A stretch of DNA of 61,841 nucleotides from Oscillospiraceae bacterium (GTDB lineage Bacteria; Bacillota; Clostridia; Oscillospirales; Ruminococcaceae), in NCBI GenBank assembly GCA_029007985.1, contig JAQXIW010000006.1, forward strand, positions 1-61,841, in the 5' to 3' direction. The notes below the pieces were generated by a model. The model ran no database searches. It saw only the letters and a list, made by a program, of their open reading frames with translations, and was not told the DNA's origin. This document shows positions 25,392-33,414 of the stretch, piece after piece (the stretch's first letter is position 1; each line of letters starts with the position of its first letter). The position numbers and the translations under genes are program-made.

Positions 25392-26102
25392 ATGCAGGAC
25401 GAAAAGAAATATATTGACAGTATACACCTTTTAGGCCGTGTAGGTACTTTCATTGCTCTCGCTTTCATGCTCGGCATCCCGGCTATAATGTGTATCGTTT
25501 ACAACTGCTGGCCGTCACTTTCAACTGTTATGACCGCCGGCGGTACACTTCTCGCGATGTTTGTTCCTTCAGCTTTCTCTGAAGTTATCTCATACGCGCC
25601 TATTCTCGGCTCGGCTTCATACATCACATTTATTACAGGTAACGTTCTCAACCTTAAATTGCCTGTTGCCATTTCGGCACAGTCTATTGCAGGCGTTACT
25701 TCCAACACACCTGAATCCGACGCCATCTCAACAATGGCTATCGCTCTTTCATCGCTCGAAACAATTGTTATCATCGCTATCGGCGTTCTTGTTCTCAGAC
25801 CTCTTGAGCCTGTACTCAGCACACCGGCCATCAAGACAGCTACCGCTTACATGGTGCCTGCTCTCTTCGGCGGTCTTCTCATGGGCACATACAAACAGAG
25901 CGGTAAAACAAGAATCAAAAATAAGGTGCTTATTGCCGCGGCACCTATCGTAATCGTCGGCGCAGGCCTTCTTTTCTGGCCTAAACTTGCAAACTATCAG
26001 GGTCAGTGCATTCTTGCTATGATTGTAGTAACTGTCGCATTTGCTTACGCTCTTTTCAAAGCAGGCATCGTATACGAATATGATGTTGAAGAAAAGAAAT
26101 AA
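25392..26102 (+). CDS. Integral membrane partner of the DUF5058-type protein
   Basis: 236 residues with about seven helices: VGTFIALAFMLGIPAIMCIV, SAFSEVISYAPILGSASYIT, LKLPVAISAQSIAG, and a C-terminal pair ending KAGIVYEYDVEEKK. Charged residues lie mainly in the tail. GTA and AGGAGG sites precede it, 13 nt from the previous stop, and a strong terminator follows. The two genes have well-used codons and rich Shine-Dalgarno sites, which fits good expression. The sequence NLKLPVAISAQS has the feel of a substrate-path helix, but no function can be assigned from known families. Confidence 0.72.
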   Translation: MQDEKKYIDSIHLLGRVGTFIALAFMLGIPAIMCIVYNCWPSLSTVMTAGGTLLAMFVPSAFSEVISYAPILGSASYITFITGNVLNLKLPVAISAQSIAGVTSNTPESDAISTMAIALSSLETIVIIAIGVLVLRPLEPVLSTPAIKTATAYMVPALFGGLLMGTYKQSGKTRIKNKVLIAAAPIVIVGAGLLFWPKLANYQGQCILAMIVVTVAFAYALFKAGIVYEYDVEEKK

Positions 26103-26130
26103 TTAAAACAGCATATATTTAAACGGAATT

Positions 26131-26172
26131 TACACGCCCCGTAAGTCACGAGCTTATGGGGCGTGTATTTTT
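26131..26172 (+). terminator. Terminator of the membrane-pair operon
   Basis: TACACGCCCCGTAAG (26131-26145) pairs with CTTATGGGGCGTGTA (26153-26167), followed by TTTTT. The next 110 nt to 26284 show nothing further. Confidence 0.85.
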
Positions 26173-26284
26173 GAAATCATTTTTCGAATCGGTGTCGAAC
26201 TCAAAAATAAAAAATGTTTAAGTTACAATATTGTATTGGAACAGACTTTTTATACGATAAACTGATTTAACTCGTTTTGAGGGT

Positions 26285-26833
26285 TTATTCTTTTACATAT
26301 TCGTCCGTCGTCATAATTTTTGTATGGACATAGTCTAATCCGCGCAAAATAAGCTCTGTGGCATCACAGGTCCGCCGGCTTATTCCCGCCACCGCGTCCT
26401 TTATGTAAACGATGTAACAGCCCATATCAATTAAAGACATCGCCGTTGACAGCACGCAACATTCGGCGACCACACCTGTGAGCACAACCCTCTTTGCCGC
26501 TTTTGCCGCGTCGCGAACCTGTTTGTTATATGCGGCGGAATAGGTGTCTTTTTCTATACATGGGTATTTATCGGCATAAGGCAAATATTCCGGCATCAAC
26601 TCATTCGCAAAAGAGTCTTCGTTGACCTCCCTGTTAATTTCATTGTAGTCTTTCCACGCGCCCACTGGATTTTCCGGGGCAACATATTTTGTGAGAAATA
26701 CCTCCTCGTCTTTTACACTTTCGAGTATCCTGCAAATATTTGCCGAGCATTGCTCTACTCCCCGGCATTGCCACACGCCGCCCTCGGCATAAGCATTTTG
26801 CATATCTATTACAAGTATTAAATCACCCTGCAT
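26285..26833 (-). CDS. Isochorismatase-family cysteine hydrolase
   Basis: 182 residues with the family triad: Asp in VIDMQNAYAE near the N-terminus, Lys in the middle segment (CIEKDTYSA) and the nucleophile Cys in LTGVVAECCVLSTAMSLI. The cis-peptide region preceding the Cys (TGVVAECC) matches nicotinamidase/isochorismatase-like enzymes. Typical reactions are hydrolysis of amides such as nicotinamide or ureido acids. No NAD-salvage gene lies next to it, so the substrate is open. It is transcribed alone. Confidence 0.82.
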   Translation of the reverse strand: MQGDLILVIDMQNAYAEGGVWQCRGVEQCSANICRILESVKDEEVFLTKYVAPENPVGAWKDYNEINREVNEDSFANELMPEYLPYADKYPCIEKDTYSAAYNKQVRDAAKAAKRVVLTGVVAECCVLSTAMSLIDMGCYIVYIKDAVAGISRRTCDATELILRGLDYVHTKIMTTDEYVKE

Positions 26834-26928
26834 AAATCCACCCGATACACCGTATAAAGCCGGTATATCTGTCCTTTCTGTGTAATTTCTTGCTCATATT
26901 ATAGAAATAAACAGAAAAAATGTAAATA

Positions 26929-27372
26929 TCATCTTAGATAAATTTTGTAGTTTCTCTCCTTTAACTCTGCACAGGCTCTTTCAAGAGAATCCCGGTCGTA
27001 AAAATCCACTCTTATTACGCCTTCTTCAAACTCACGGTTATTTATAATACCCATATTTTTGAGATTGATGTTTTGAAAAGCGAGAGTAGACGCAATGATT
27101 GTTTTTGAGAAAATAATATCTTTTAACTCGCGTAAACAGCCGATATTAAAAGATGTCGGCGCACACAGGAAAATATAGTCGCAGTCGGCAAAATCCCCGA
27201 GCGGAATATTTGATTCGTTTTCGATAACACCCATGTCATAGGCTTTTTCGATTGTCTCTTCGCTGCCGGCGGCGGCTATGATTTTTGTATACGGATAGTG
27301 TCGCCTGAAATTCATTGCTATCGAGACGCCGATAAGACCTAAACCTATAAAACCCACTTTGTTAAATGCCAT
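26929..27372 (-). pseudogene. Internally deleted prephenate dehydrogenase (TyrA) remnant: Rossmann half plus ACT half
   Basis: The 147-residue frame from the ATG at 27372 starts as a TyrA Rossmann domain (VGFIGLGLIGVSIAMNF, then AYDMGVIENESN and CDYIFLCAPTSFNI). After about residue 95 it runs directly into what reads as a TyrA-type ACT domain: NINLKNMGIINNREFEEGVI followed by RVDFYDRDSLERACAELKER. The all-helical catalytic and dimer domain of about 180 residues, including the catalytic His region, is missing, while the frame stays open. So it cannot be an active prephenate dehydrogenase; it is a decayed gene or a small domain-recombined protein. An attenuator precedes it. An upstream in-frame ATG at 27516 lies within the leader and is unlikely. 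Confidence 0.6.
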
Positions 27373-27402
27373 AGTCGAAAACCTCTTTTCAAAAATAATA
27401 AA

Positions 27403-27422
27403 ACAGCAGCCGAGGCTGCTGT
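27403..27422 (-). terminator. Attenuator-type hairpin in the leader of the TyrA-like gene
   Basis: ACAGCAGC pairs with GCTGCTGT around a CTCG loop and is followed on the minus strand by TTTTATTATTTTT, 31 nt before the start at 27372. A promoter-like TTTACA (27597-27592) and TATTAT (27576-27571, spacer only 15) lie upstream, giving a leader of about 190 nt. Confidence 0.65.
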
Positions 27423-27609
27423 CAATAGGTAAGAATATAATCCCGGAAAACCGATGTTTACATAAAACCGTAATCTTTGCAGCACAATATTGACTGTGGA
27501 TAATAACCATAGCCATAATAATATACTGCTGTGAGATTCAATGATTTTATATACTAACCTTTCCTTTATGATAATACTATATCACAAGCGATGTAAAGAC
27601 AAGTGTTTT

Positions 27610-28161
27610 TCATTTGGATACAACTTTTCTCAGTGGTCTGATTACCGTCGTTATTATAAGCGAAACGGCGACGGCAGTGGCAATACCCGTAATAAATCTG
27701 GCCACTGTCTGACCGAATACATAAGCGTATGTATAATATCCGTAAATAACGCTGTCTGCCCAAATGACAAACGTGTTTACGGCGGTGGTTATAACAGCCG
27801 CCGCCACGATACAAACCGGGAACAGTATCTTGTGGTCTTCCGGCTTTTTGCCGTCTCTTGAAATTGCCTTTGCCATAAATCCTACCATACAGGCTCTGAA
27901 AACCGGCGGAAGAATCCACAAAACCGTTGTCGCCGTAAAGCCGTAGCTTATCATCTGACAGATAAAAGAGCCTATTGCGGCAGTCAGCATGCCTTCAAGA
28001 GGGCCGAACAAAGTCGCCATTAAAATTGTCGGAACAGAAGCAAATGTAATTTTTACATTTCCCAGCTTGATTGCGGCCACATACAGCGAAAGCACCACAT
28101 AAAAAGCCGCCATTACTCCTATCATAGCCATTTTTTGAGTTGTAAGTCGTTTTTTTCGCAT
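27610..28161 (-). CDS. folT: Folate-specific S component of an ECF transporter (FolT)
   Basis: 183 residues, about six membrane helices, with the S-component N-terminus KMAMIGVMAAFYVVLSLYVA (the AxxxA-type surface that meets EcfT) and FASVPTILMATLFGPLEGML typical of FolT/ThiT-like proteins. S components capture vitamins and use a shared EcfAAT module, which is not in this window. A tetrahydrofolate riboswitch directly upstream is what makes folate the substrate. AAGGAGG precedes the ATG. Confidence 0.85.
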   Translation of the reverse strand: MRKKRLTTQKMAMIGVMAAFYVVLSLYVAAIKLGNVKITFASVPTILMATLFGPLEGMLTAAIGSFICQMISYGFTATTVLWILPPVFRACMVGFMAKAISRDGKKPEDHKILFPVCIVAAAVITTAVNTFVIWADSVIYGYYTYAYVFGQTVARFITGIATAVAVSLIITTVIRPLRKVVSK

Positions 28162-28220
28162 AAAAATATACCTCCTTAAAATACAGCGTTGCGCATTTGC
28201 AGGAGATATTCAAAAATAAA

Positions 28221-28243
28221 GGCACACACAATATGTGTATGCC
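28221..28243 (-). terminator. Riboswitch-controlled terminator ahead of folT
   Basis: GGCATACACA and TGTGTGTGCC (minus strand, one G-T wobble; 28221-28230 with 28234-28243) form a hairpin followed by TTTATTTTT, between the aptamer and the folT start. Confidence 0.8.
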
Positions 28244-28260
28244 CGTCTACCTGTAATATG

Positions 28261-28361
28261 CAGCAGCGGGATGCAGATAACACACCGTGTGCAAAATGCC
28301 CTTCGTCCGTGATGCAACTCCCCGTCATCACGGCACTAAACGCATGTCATCTTACTCTGTT
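28261..28361 (-). promoter_or_regulatory. Tetrahydrofolate (THF) riboswitch aptamer
   Basis: On the minus strand the leader contains the ordered conserved blocks of the THF class: AGAGTAAGATGA, GCGTTTAGTG, GGACGAAGG, CACGGTGTGTTATCTGCATCC and a closing GC-rich strand. The class is known in front of folT and folate genes in Firmicutes. Here it is followed by an intrinsic terminator and folT, so rising THF should shut down uptake. The promoter lies at 28399-28371. Confidence 0.85.
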
Positions 28362-28370
28362 GATATTGAT

Positions 28371-28399
28371 ATTATATATTACTTTATTGTCTTTTGCAA
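28371..28399 (-). promoter_or_regulatory. Promoter of the THF riboswitch-folT transcript
   Basis: TTGCAA (28399-28394), 17-bp spacer, TATAAT (28376-28371) on the minus strand, ending about 10 nt before the aptamer. Confidence 0.75.
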
Positions 28400-28410
28400 T
28401 ATGCCTGTGA

Positions 28411-29157
28411 TTATTTGTTCTCCGAAATAAACATAATAATCGCGTTTGCGGCCCGGTCTATCTGCTCGGCGTTAGTAATATCCGCCGCATTGTCACCTTT
28501 TTGCTCGCCGTATATGCCGAAATATGCGTGATTGCCGCCCTCTATAACAGTTTCGGTCAAATTGTCGGCAATGTTCGCCTTATTTTTTTCGTACGCTTCT
28601 GCGTTGAGTACACCGTCATTTGAGCCGTAGACCGACAGTATCGGCAAACCGTCATCGCACAAATCCTTTGTGGAATATGACGCCAGCAATATTACACCTT
28701 TGACATTGCCGCTGTTTTTATCCGCATAAGAGCAGGCGGCAACGCCGCCCAAGGAATGCCCGGCAATATAGTAATTTTCAATGCCCAAATTCAGTTCGTC
28801 CATTGTTTTGATTACGTTATCGGCGGAATTGACGCCGAAAAACGCCAAATTGTATGGCATATCGACGACAATGCAGTGAATACCGTTTTGCGCAAGCTTA
28901 ATACAGAGAGGCGCGTAGGCGTTAGGCTCTACATTTGCGCCCGGGTAGAAAATCAAACAGTCCTTTGCGCCCGAATCCGTAGACAAAACGGCACAGTTTT
29001 TTTGATTTGAATAAGTAGCCCCGTGTAAGTCCTGTAAATAACCGTCTAAAATCCGATTATCCGCCTTATAACTTTTTGAGCTGAAAATAATCAGCCCGCC
29101 CCAAATTATAACAAGGATTACCCGCAGTACCGACAGGATTCTTTTTAATGTCTTCAT
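28411..29157 (-). CDS. Membrane-anchored alpha/beta hydrolase
   Basis: 248 residues: one N-terminal membrane helix (LSVLRVILVIIWGGLIIFSS) and then an extracellular alpha/beta hydrolase with the nucleophile elbow GHSLGG, an acid region GSNDGVL and the catalytic His in EGGNHAYFG. The dienelactone-hydrolase-like group (hydrolase_5) fits best, so it is probably an esterase or lipase of unknown substrate. It follows the nucleotidyltransferase gene by 29 nt, suggesting co-transcription in a cell-envelope setting. Confidence 0.8.
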   Translation of the reverse strand: MKTLKRILSVLRVILVIIWGGLIIFSSKSYKADNRILDGYLQDLHGATYSNQKNCAVLSTDSGAKDCLIFYPGANVEPNAYAPLCIKLAQNGIHCIVVDMPYNLAFFGVNSADNVIKTMDELNLGIENYYIAGHSLGGVAACSYADKNSGNVKGVILLASYSTKDLCDDGLPILSVYGSNDGVLNAEAYEKNKANIADNLTETVIEGGNHAYFGIYGEQKGDNAADITNAEQIDRAANAIIMFISENK

Positions 29158-29186
29158 CTGTTTAATATTTATCTTTCAGTAAATTA

Positions 29187-30119
29187 TCACTTTATATCGC
29201 TGTAAAGGTCTTTATTGTAAGCGCCGTTCTCGACAAGTTCCTTAAATGCATCTATGACTGCGTCCTTATCCTCTTTATATGTGACGCCGAACCATTTGTC
29301 GTGCGTCGGCAAGAGCTTTACCGTCACTTCTTTCTTTTCAAGCAGTTCGCCTATCAATATCGGCAACAGGTACTCCGCTTTCATCGGATTTGACGGCACA
29401 TCCCTTTCAAAAAACACCTTGAAATTTTCCCGCAGCGTATTTACAAAATACGGCGTCAAGCCCCACATATTCATAGATACATAGCTGTCTGTGTCGATTT
29501 TTTTGCCGTCGGATTCCGCTCCGTCTGCCGTTTTAACAATATTCTTAGTCTCGTCGACATAAGTGAGGAAATTATTTTCATCCACCGAACAAATACCCCT
29601 TGTAACGCCGCCGTTATCCGACAGTGTGTTCTTTAATACAAAGCCCGCCATACAGTAATCTGTTTTTGACTCATAGTTTTCCACAAGCCAATCGTGTACC
29701 GAAATATAGGCATCTTTGCCGTAGTAGTCATCGGCATTTATTACTGCAAACGGCATATCAATTTTATCCCTTGCCCGCAATACCGCTTGGCCTGTTCCCC
29801 ACGGTTTTGTCCTGCCGGACGGCAATTCGCCCGGAATATCCTGTAAATCCTGATAGGCATATTCGGTATCTACGCCGTGCTCTGCACAGATTTTTTCTAT
29901 TCTGTTGCCTATTGCCTCTGTAAACTCTGTTTCTATATCTTTTCTTATAATAAAAATAATTTTGTTGAAGCCGGCCCGAATAGCGTCGTGAATGGAATAA
30001 TCCATAATTATTTCATCGTTTTGGCCTACTTTTGCCAACTGTTTTATACCGCCGCCGAATCTTGAGCCTATACCTGCCGCCATAATTACCAGCGCAGTCG
30101 GTTTGTCTGTATTGTACAT
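29187..30119 (-). CDS. Sugar-nucleotidyltransferase family protein
   Basis: 310 residues with the pyrophosphorylase N-terminal signature ALVIMAAGIGSRFGGGIKQL, the metal-binding Asp pair in FAVINADDYYGKDAY and KPWGTGQAVLRARD. The family couples NTP and a sugar phosphate to an NDP-sugar; homologues of this size in Clostridia are usually annotated simply as nucleotidyltransferase. The UDP-galactopyranose mutase and glycosyltransferase 2 kb away on the same strand point to envelope polysaccharide, though they are separated by a pseudouridine synthase gene. Confidence 0.8.
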   Translation of the reverse strand: MYNTDKPTALVIMAAGIGSRFGGGIKQLAKVGQNDEIIMDYSIHDAIRAGFNKIIFIIRKDIETEFTEAIGNRIEKICAEHGVDTEYAYQDLQDIPGELPSGRTKPWGTGQAVLRARDKIDMPFAVINADDYYGKDAYISVHDWLVENYESKTDYCMAGFVLKNTLSDNGGVTRGICSVDENNFLTYVDETKNIVKTADGAESDGKKIDTDSYVSMNMWGLTPYFVNTLRENFKVFFERDVPSNPMKAEYLLPILIGELLEKKEVTVKLLPTHDKWFGVTYKEDKDAVIDAFKELVENGAYNKDLYSDIK

Positions 30120-30179
30120 GTCATCTCCTTATATGTAAAAAATGTTGTTGCTTTATGCAATAAAGTTGTATAGATTATA

Positions 30180-30941
30180 TCATATAAAGACAATTTTTGA
30201 AACAACTAATTTGTAAATATATTGTAAATCGTAGAGTATGTCTGTCTCGTCATCTGTCAAAAGCCTGTATTCGCCCGGTTCTAAATCTGCGGGCAGCGAT
30301 AAATTCCCTATCGACAGTCTTTTTAGATAAGTGACTTTGCTTTGCAGAGCCCCGATTATTCGTTTAACTTCGTGATATTTGCCTTCACTCACGGTGATGT
30401 ATGCCGAATATTCGCTCAATATTTCGATTTCGGCCGGTTTATATGATGTGCCGTCCGTGTGACATAACCCTATTTTTGCTTTTTCTTGGGCGTTTTCGCA
30501 CAGAGGTTTGTCATATTCGACATAATACTTTTTCGGTATTTCTTTTACGGGGTGGATAAGCGCATTGGTCAATCCCCCGTCATTTGTGATGATAAGCAGA
30601 CCCTCAGTGTCTACATCGAGTCTGCCCACGCAAAAGAGAGTGTTTACGGCAGCATCGTCTTTTATTAAAGAAGTGACATACGGATATCTGATATCGCCAT
30701 TGACGCAGGAAAAGCCTTTCGGCTTATTCATCGCATAATATATAAACGGTCTCGGCGTCAGAATTTCACCGTCTATTTCAACAATGTCCGCCGGACTGAT
30801 ATAAAAGCTTGTCTTTTCGGCGGATATGCCGTTTACCGTCACCCTTTTTTCTTTTACCAGTCTTTCGGTTTCCTTTTTTGATGCGTAGCCCCAGCCGCGC
30901 AATATAAAATCCAATCTGCCGCTTTTTGCTGTTCTTGGCAT
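30180..30941 (-). CDS. RsuA/RluB-family pseudouridine synthase
   Basis: 253 residues: an N-terminal S4 domain (LDFILRGWGYASKKETERLV) and a synthase domain with MNKPKGFSC, the catalytic Asp in GRLDVDTEGLLI and the C-terminal SEGKYHEVKRIIGAL. Enzymes of this branch modify one uridine in 16S or 23S rRNA. The paralogue specificity cannot be told. TTAGGAGATAATATG start; the terminator of the upstream glycosyltransferase gene separates it from that gene. Confidence 0.88.
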   Translation of the reverse strand: MPRTAKSGRLDFILRGWGYASKKETERLVKEKRVTVNGISAEKTSFYISPADIVEIDGEILTPRPFIYYAMNKPKGFSCVNGDIRYPYVTSLIKDDAAVNTLFCVGRLDVDTEGLLIITNDGGLTNALIHPVKEIPKKYYVEYDKPLCENAQEKAKIGLCHTDGTSYKPAEIEILSEYSAYITVSEGKYHEVKRIIGALQSKVTYLKRLSIGNLSLPADLEPGEYRLLTDDETDILYDLQYIYKLVVSKIVFI

Positions 30942-30959
30942 ATTATCTCCTAATAAAAA

Positions 30960-30983
30960 CGGTCTGTACTCAAGTGCAGACCG
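30960..30983 (-). terminator. Terminator of the glf-GT2 unit
   Basis: CGGTCTGCACT pairs with AGTACAGACCG (minus strand, 30983-30973 with 30970-30960, one wobble), followed by TTTTTATT. Confidence 0.75.
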
Positions 30984-30989
30984 AATAAT

Positions 30990-32003
30990 TCAGTTGAATG
31001 AAAACATTTTTTGTGCGATAGAATATACCTCTTTAATCGCCGCCCTGCCGACAGCGGTATTCATCTGGACAAGGTGGCCCATTGCGGTGCGGTCGACCGC
31101 TTTGTACAATTCCGGCTTTGATTTAAGATAATCCCACAGCTCGTCTCTCTTTTTAAGATTTTCCTCCGTACCGGATTTAATGAGCAATACCGTCGACACA
31201 GCGGTGAGCATAGTCAGATATTTTGTCATATACGCCCGTAAATTTTTATTTTCCAAGGCGGTAATATCACAGCAATCCATCATCATCTTGTTTACTCTTA
31301 TCTGCTGGTCGATGCGTGAAATCATCACTTTCTCATTCACAGACTGATCCTGTCTGCCGATAAAGTAATGGTATAAATCTAAATCCGCATAATACATCTT
31401 TTTAACGCTCGGCAACGGCTGATAAACAAAGAGATTATCTACATAGAATGTATGCTTTGGCAATTCAAGCCCACAGCCCAAAAGCATCTGGCGTCTGTAC
31501 ATTACTGAATGCATCAAAATGTTCTGGTGCGGTAAAAAGTGACCCACGCTGTCCCATGTGAAAACCGTGTCCTGCGGCATGACATTCGTGTATCTGATTG
31601 TGTTTTGCTTATTTTCCGACGGCTTGTCATACACATAGTTTGCGATGAACATATCTACATCATTTTCCGATTCGTGCAGCTCTTTCAAGACGCCGACAGC
31701 CTTTTTTAATGCCTCGGTATCAAACCAGTCGTCGCTGTCCAAAACCTTAAAATAAACACCTGTTGCGTTTTTCAGCCCTGTATTAACAGCCTGGCCGTGA
31801 CCGCCGTTTTCCTGATGAACACATTTAATGCAGTCGGAATATTTTTCGCTGAGTTCATTGCCTATTCGGGCGGTCTCATCCTTTGAGCCGTCGTCGACGA
31901 TAATTATCTCCGCGTCCTCCCTAACGGCAAGACAGCTTTCGACTGCCTTGTGCATATATTCCATTGAATTGTAACAAGGGATAGCTATGCTTAAAATTTT
32001 CAT
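30990..32003 (-). CDS. Family 2 glycosyltransferase
   Basis: 337 residues from the ATG at 32003, which is preceded by GGAGGACTAAG; an upstream frame start would lie inside the mutase gene. The GT-A motifs are clear: SIAIPCYNSMEYMHKAVESC, IIVDDGSKDETARIGNE and the DxD in KVLDSDDWFD. The gene starts two bases before the stop-coding end of glf, so the two are coupled. It may transfer galactofuranose or another sugar supplied for a surface glycan; that is inferred from the partner. Confidence 0.87.
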   Translation of the reverse strand: MKILSIAIPCYNSMEYMHKAVESCLAVREDAEIIIVDDGSKDETARIGNELSEKYSDCIKCVHQENGGHGQAVNTGLKNATGVYFKVLDSDDWFDTEALKKAVGVLKELHESENDVDMFIANYVYDKPSENKQNTIRYTNVMPQDTVFTWDSVGHFLPHQNILMHSVMYRRQMLLGCGLELPKHTFYVDNLFVYQPLPSVKKMYYADLDLYHYFIGRQDQSVNEKVMISRIDQQIRVNKMMMDCCDITALENKNLRAYMTKYLTMLTAVSTVLLIKSGTEENLKKRDELWDYLKSKPELYKAVDRTAMGHLVQMNTAVGRAAIKEVYSIAQKMFSFN

Positions 32004-32004
32004 C

Positions 32005-33150
32005 TTAGTCCTCCGCAATTCGCCGCGACAAATCAAGAGCCGCTTTTACAATGCCGTCTATATTGTAATACTTGTATTCGGCAAGTCTGCCCAACAGATA
32101 AAAGTTGCCGAAAGGCGCGACCAAATCCGCATACTTTTGATGCAGCGCCCTGTTTTCGTCGGAAAGAATGGCGTAATACGGCACCTGGGTTTTGCTGTCG
32201 GTGTATTTTTGAGGGTACTCTTTTATTATGGTAGAGCCCTGTATTTTCTGGCCTGTTAAGTATTTGAACTCTGTTATTCTCGTGTAGTCTTCGGTGACGG
32301 TATAGTTGACAACGCCGTGTCCCTGATAGTCTCGGTCATAGTGTTCAAACTCAAATTTCAGCGAACGGTACGGCAGTTTGCCGCACTTGCAGTCGAAAAA
32401 TTCGTCTATCGCCCCGGTGAAAACAACAGTGCCGTTAAACTCCACGCCGTTGTAATATACTTTTTTCGTATCGAAATCAAAGGACAGCCTTTCCTTTGCG
32501 TCGACCGATGTTTCGACGGTGATGTTTTCGTGACTCAGCATCTTTTCAAATATCGGGGTGTATCCGTCCAATGGCATGCCCTGATATTTATCCTGAAAAT
32601 ATCTGTTGTCGTACGAAATGAGCACAGGTACTCTGGCTGTCACCGATTGGTCGACTTCCTCCGGGCTTTGTTCCCATTGCTTCATTGTGTATTTTAAGAA
32701 TATATTTTCATACACATATTCGGCAATTTCTTTTATCCCCTCGGATTTTGATTTACGCAATTCCAAAATCGGCACTCTTGCGCCCATACCGTATACGTCA
32801 ACAAGCTCTTTCTTGAGCTTTTCGCCCTTCTCCTCACCAAAGACAATATTCAATGTGTTTAAGTTAAACGGTATAGGTATTATTTTGCCGTATACATTAC
32901 CGACGACCTCGTGGGAATAGTTGTACCATTCGGTAAATCTTGAAAGATAATCGTAGACCTCTTTTATATTTGTGTGGAAAATATGAGGGCCGTATCTGTG
33001 CACCAACACGCCGTATTCGTCATATTCATCATAACAGTTGCCGCCGATATGATTTCTTTTTTCAAGTACGGTTACTTTGCAGCCCTTTTCCGCAAGCTGT
33101 CTTGCCGTGACCGCCCCGGCGAACCCGGCGCCTATTATCAATGCATCCAT
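32005..33150 (-). CDS. glf: UDP-galactopyranose mutase
   Basis: 381 residues: FAD-binding start ALIIGAGFAGAVTARQLAEK, then GGNCYDEYDEYGVLVHRYGP, a classic Glf stretch, with HIFHTNIKEVYDYL and the active-site segment YPQKYTDSKTQVPYYAILSD. The enzyme converts UDP-galactopyranose to UDP-galactofuranose in the cytoplasm. The glycosyltransferase follows immediately, so galactofuranose-containing polysaccharide is likely. Confidence 0.93.
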   Translation of the reverse strand: MDALIIGAGFAGAVTARQLAEKGCKVTVLEKRNHIGGNCYDEYDEYGVLVHRYGPHIFHTNIKEVYDYLSRFTEWYNYSHEVVGNVYGKIIPIPFNLNTLNIVFGEEKGEKLKKELVDVYGMGARVPILELRKSKSEGIKEIAEYVYENIFLKYTMKQWEQSPEEVDQSVTARVPVLISYDNRYFQDKYQGMPLDGYTPIFEKMLSHENITVETSVDAKERLSFDFDTKKVYYNGVEFNGTVVFTGAIDEFFDCKCGKLPYRSLKFEFEHYDRDYQGHGVVNYTVTEDYTRITEFKYLTGQKIQGSTIIKEYPQKYTDSKTQVPYYAILSDENRALHQKYADLVAPFGNFYLLGRLAEYKYYNIDGIVKAALDLSRRIAED

Positions 33151-33373
33151 TATATGTAATCTCCAAAAGTAATTTGTATGTTTATCGGTTTAATTATATA
33201 TGATTTTGCCTTTCAATTCAAATATTTTCGGCAAATTATCACGCACATTTCATACATTTAACTAATTGTTAAGACGAACGGTTGCCAAAGTTAAAATGTC
33301 AAGAACCCCGCCGATATCTATAATTTTTAGGCAAATTTTGACAGTTTTACAGAATTGACACATTATAATGCAA

Positions 33374-33389
33374 ATGATAATATTATCAT
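33374..33389 (+). promoter_or_regulatory. Perfect 16-bp AT-rich palindrome upstream of the DUF5685 gene
   Basis: ATGATAATATTATCAT is a perfect palindrome lying right after a TATAAT (33364-33369) and 26 bp before the start. It resembles Fur/PerR-type boxes but has no central base between the half-sites TGATAAT and ATTATCA, so the regulator is uncertain. Confidence 0.5.
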
Positions 33390-33414
33390 AATTCTATTTT
33401 TCAGGGGGATACTG

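Noticed and set aside
27481..27516. Upstream extension of the TyrA-like frame to an ATG at 27516
   Set aside because: The extra 48 residues cross the attenuator hairpin and do not resemble any part of TyrA; the ATG at 27372 begins directly at the Rossmann strand.
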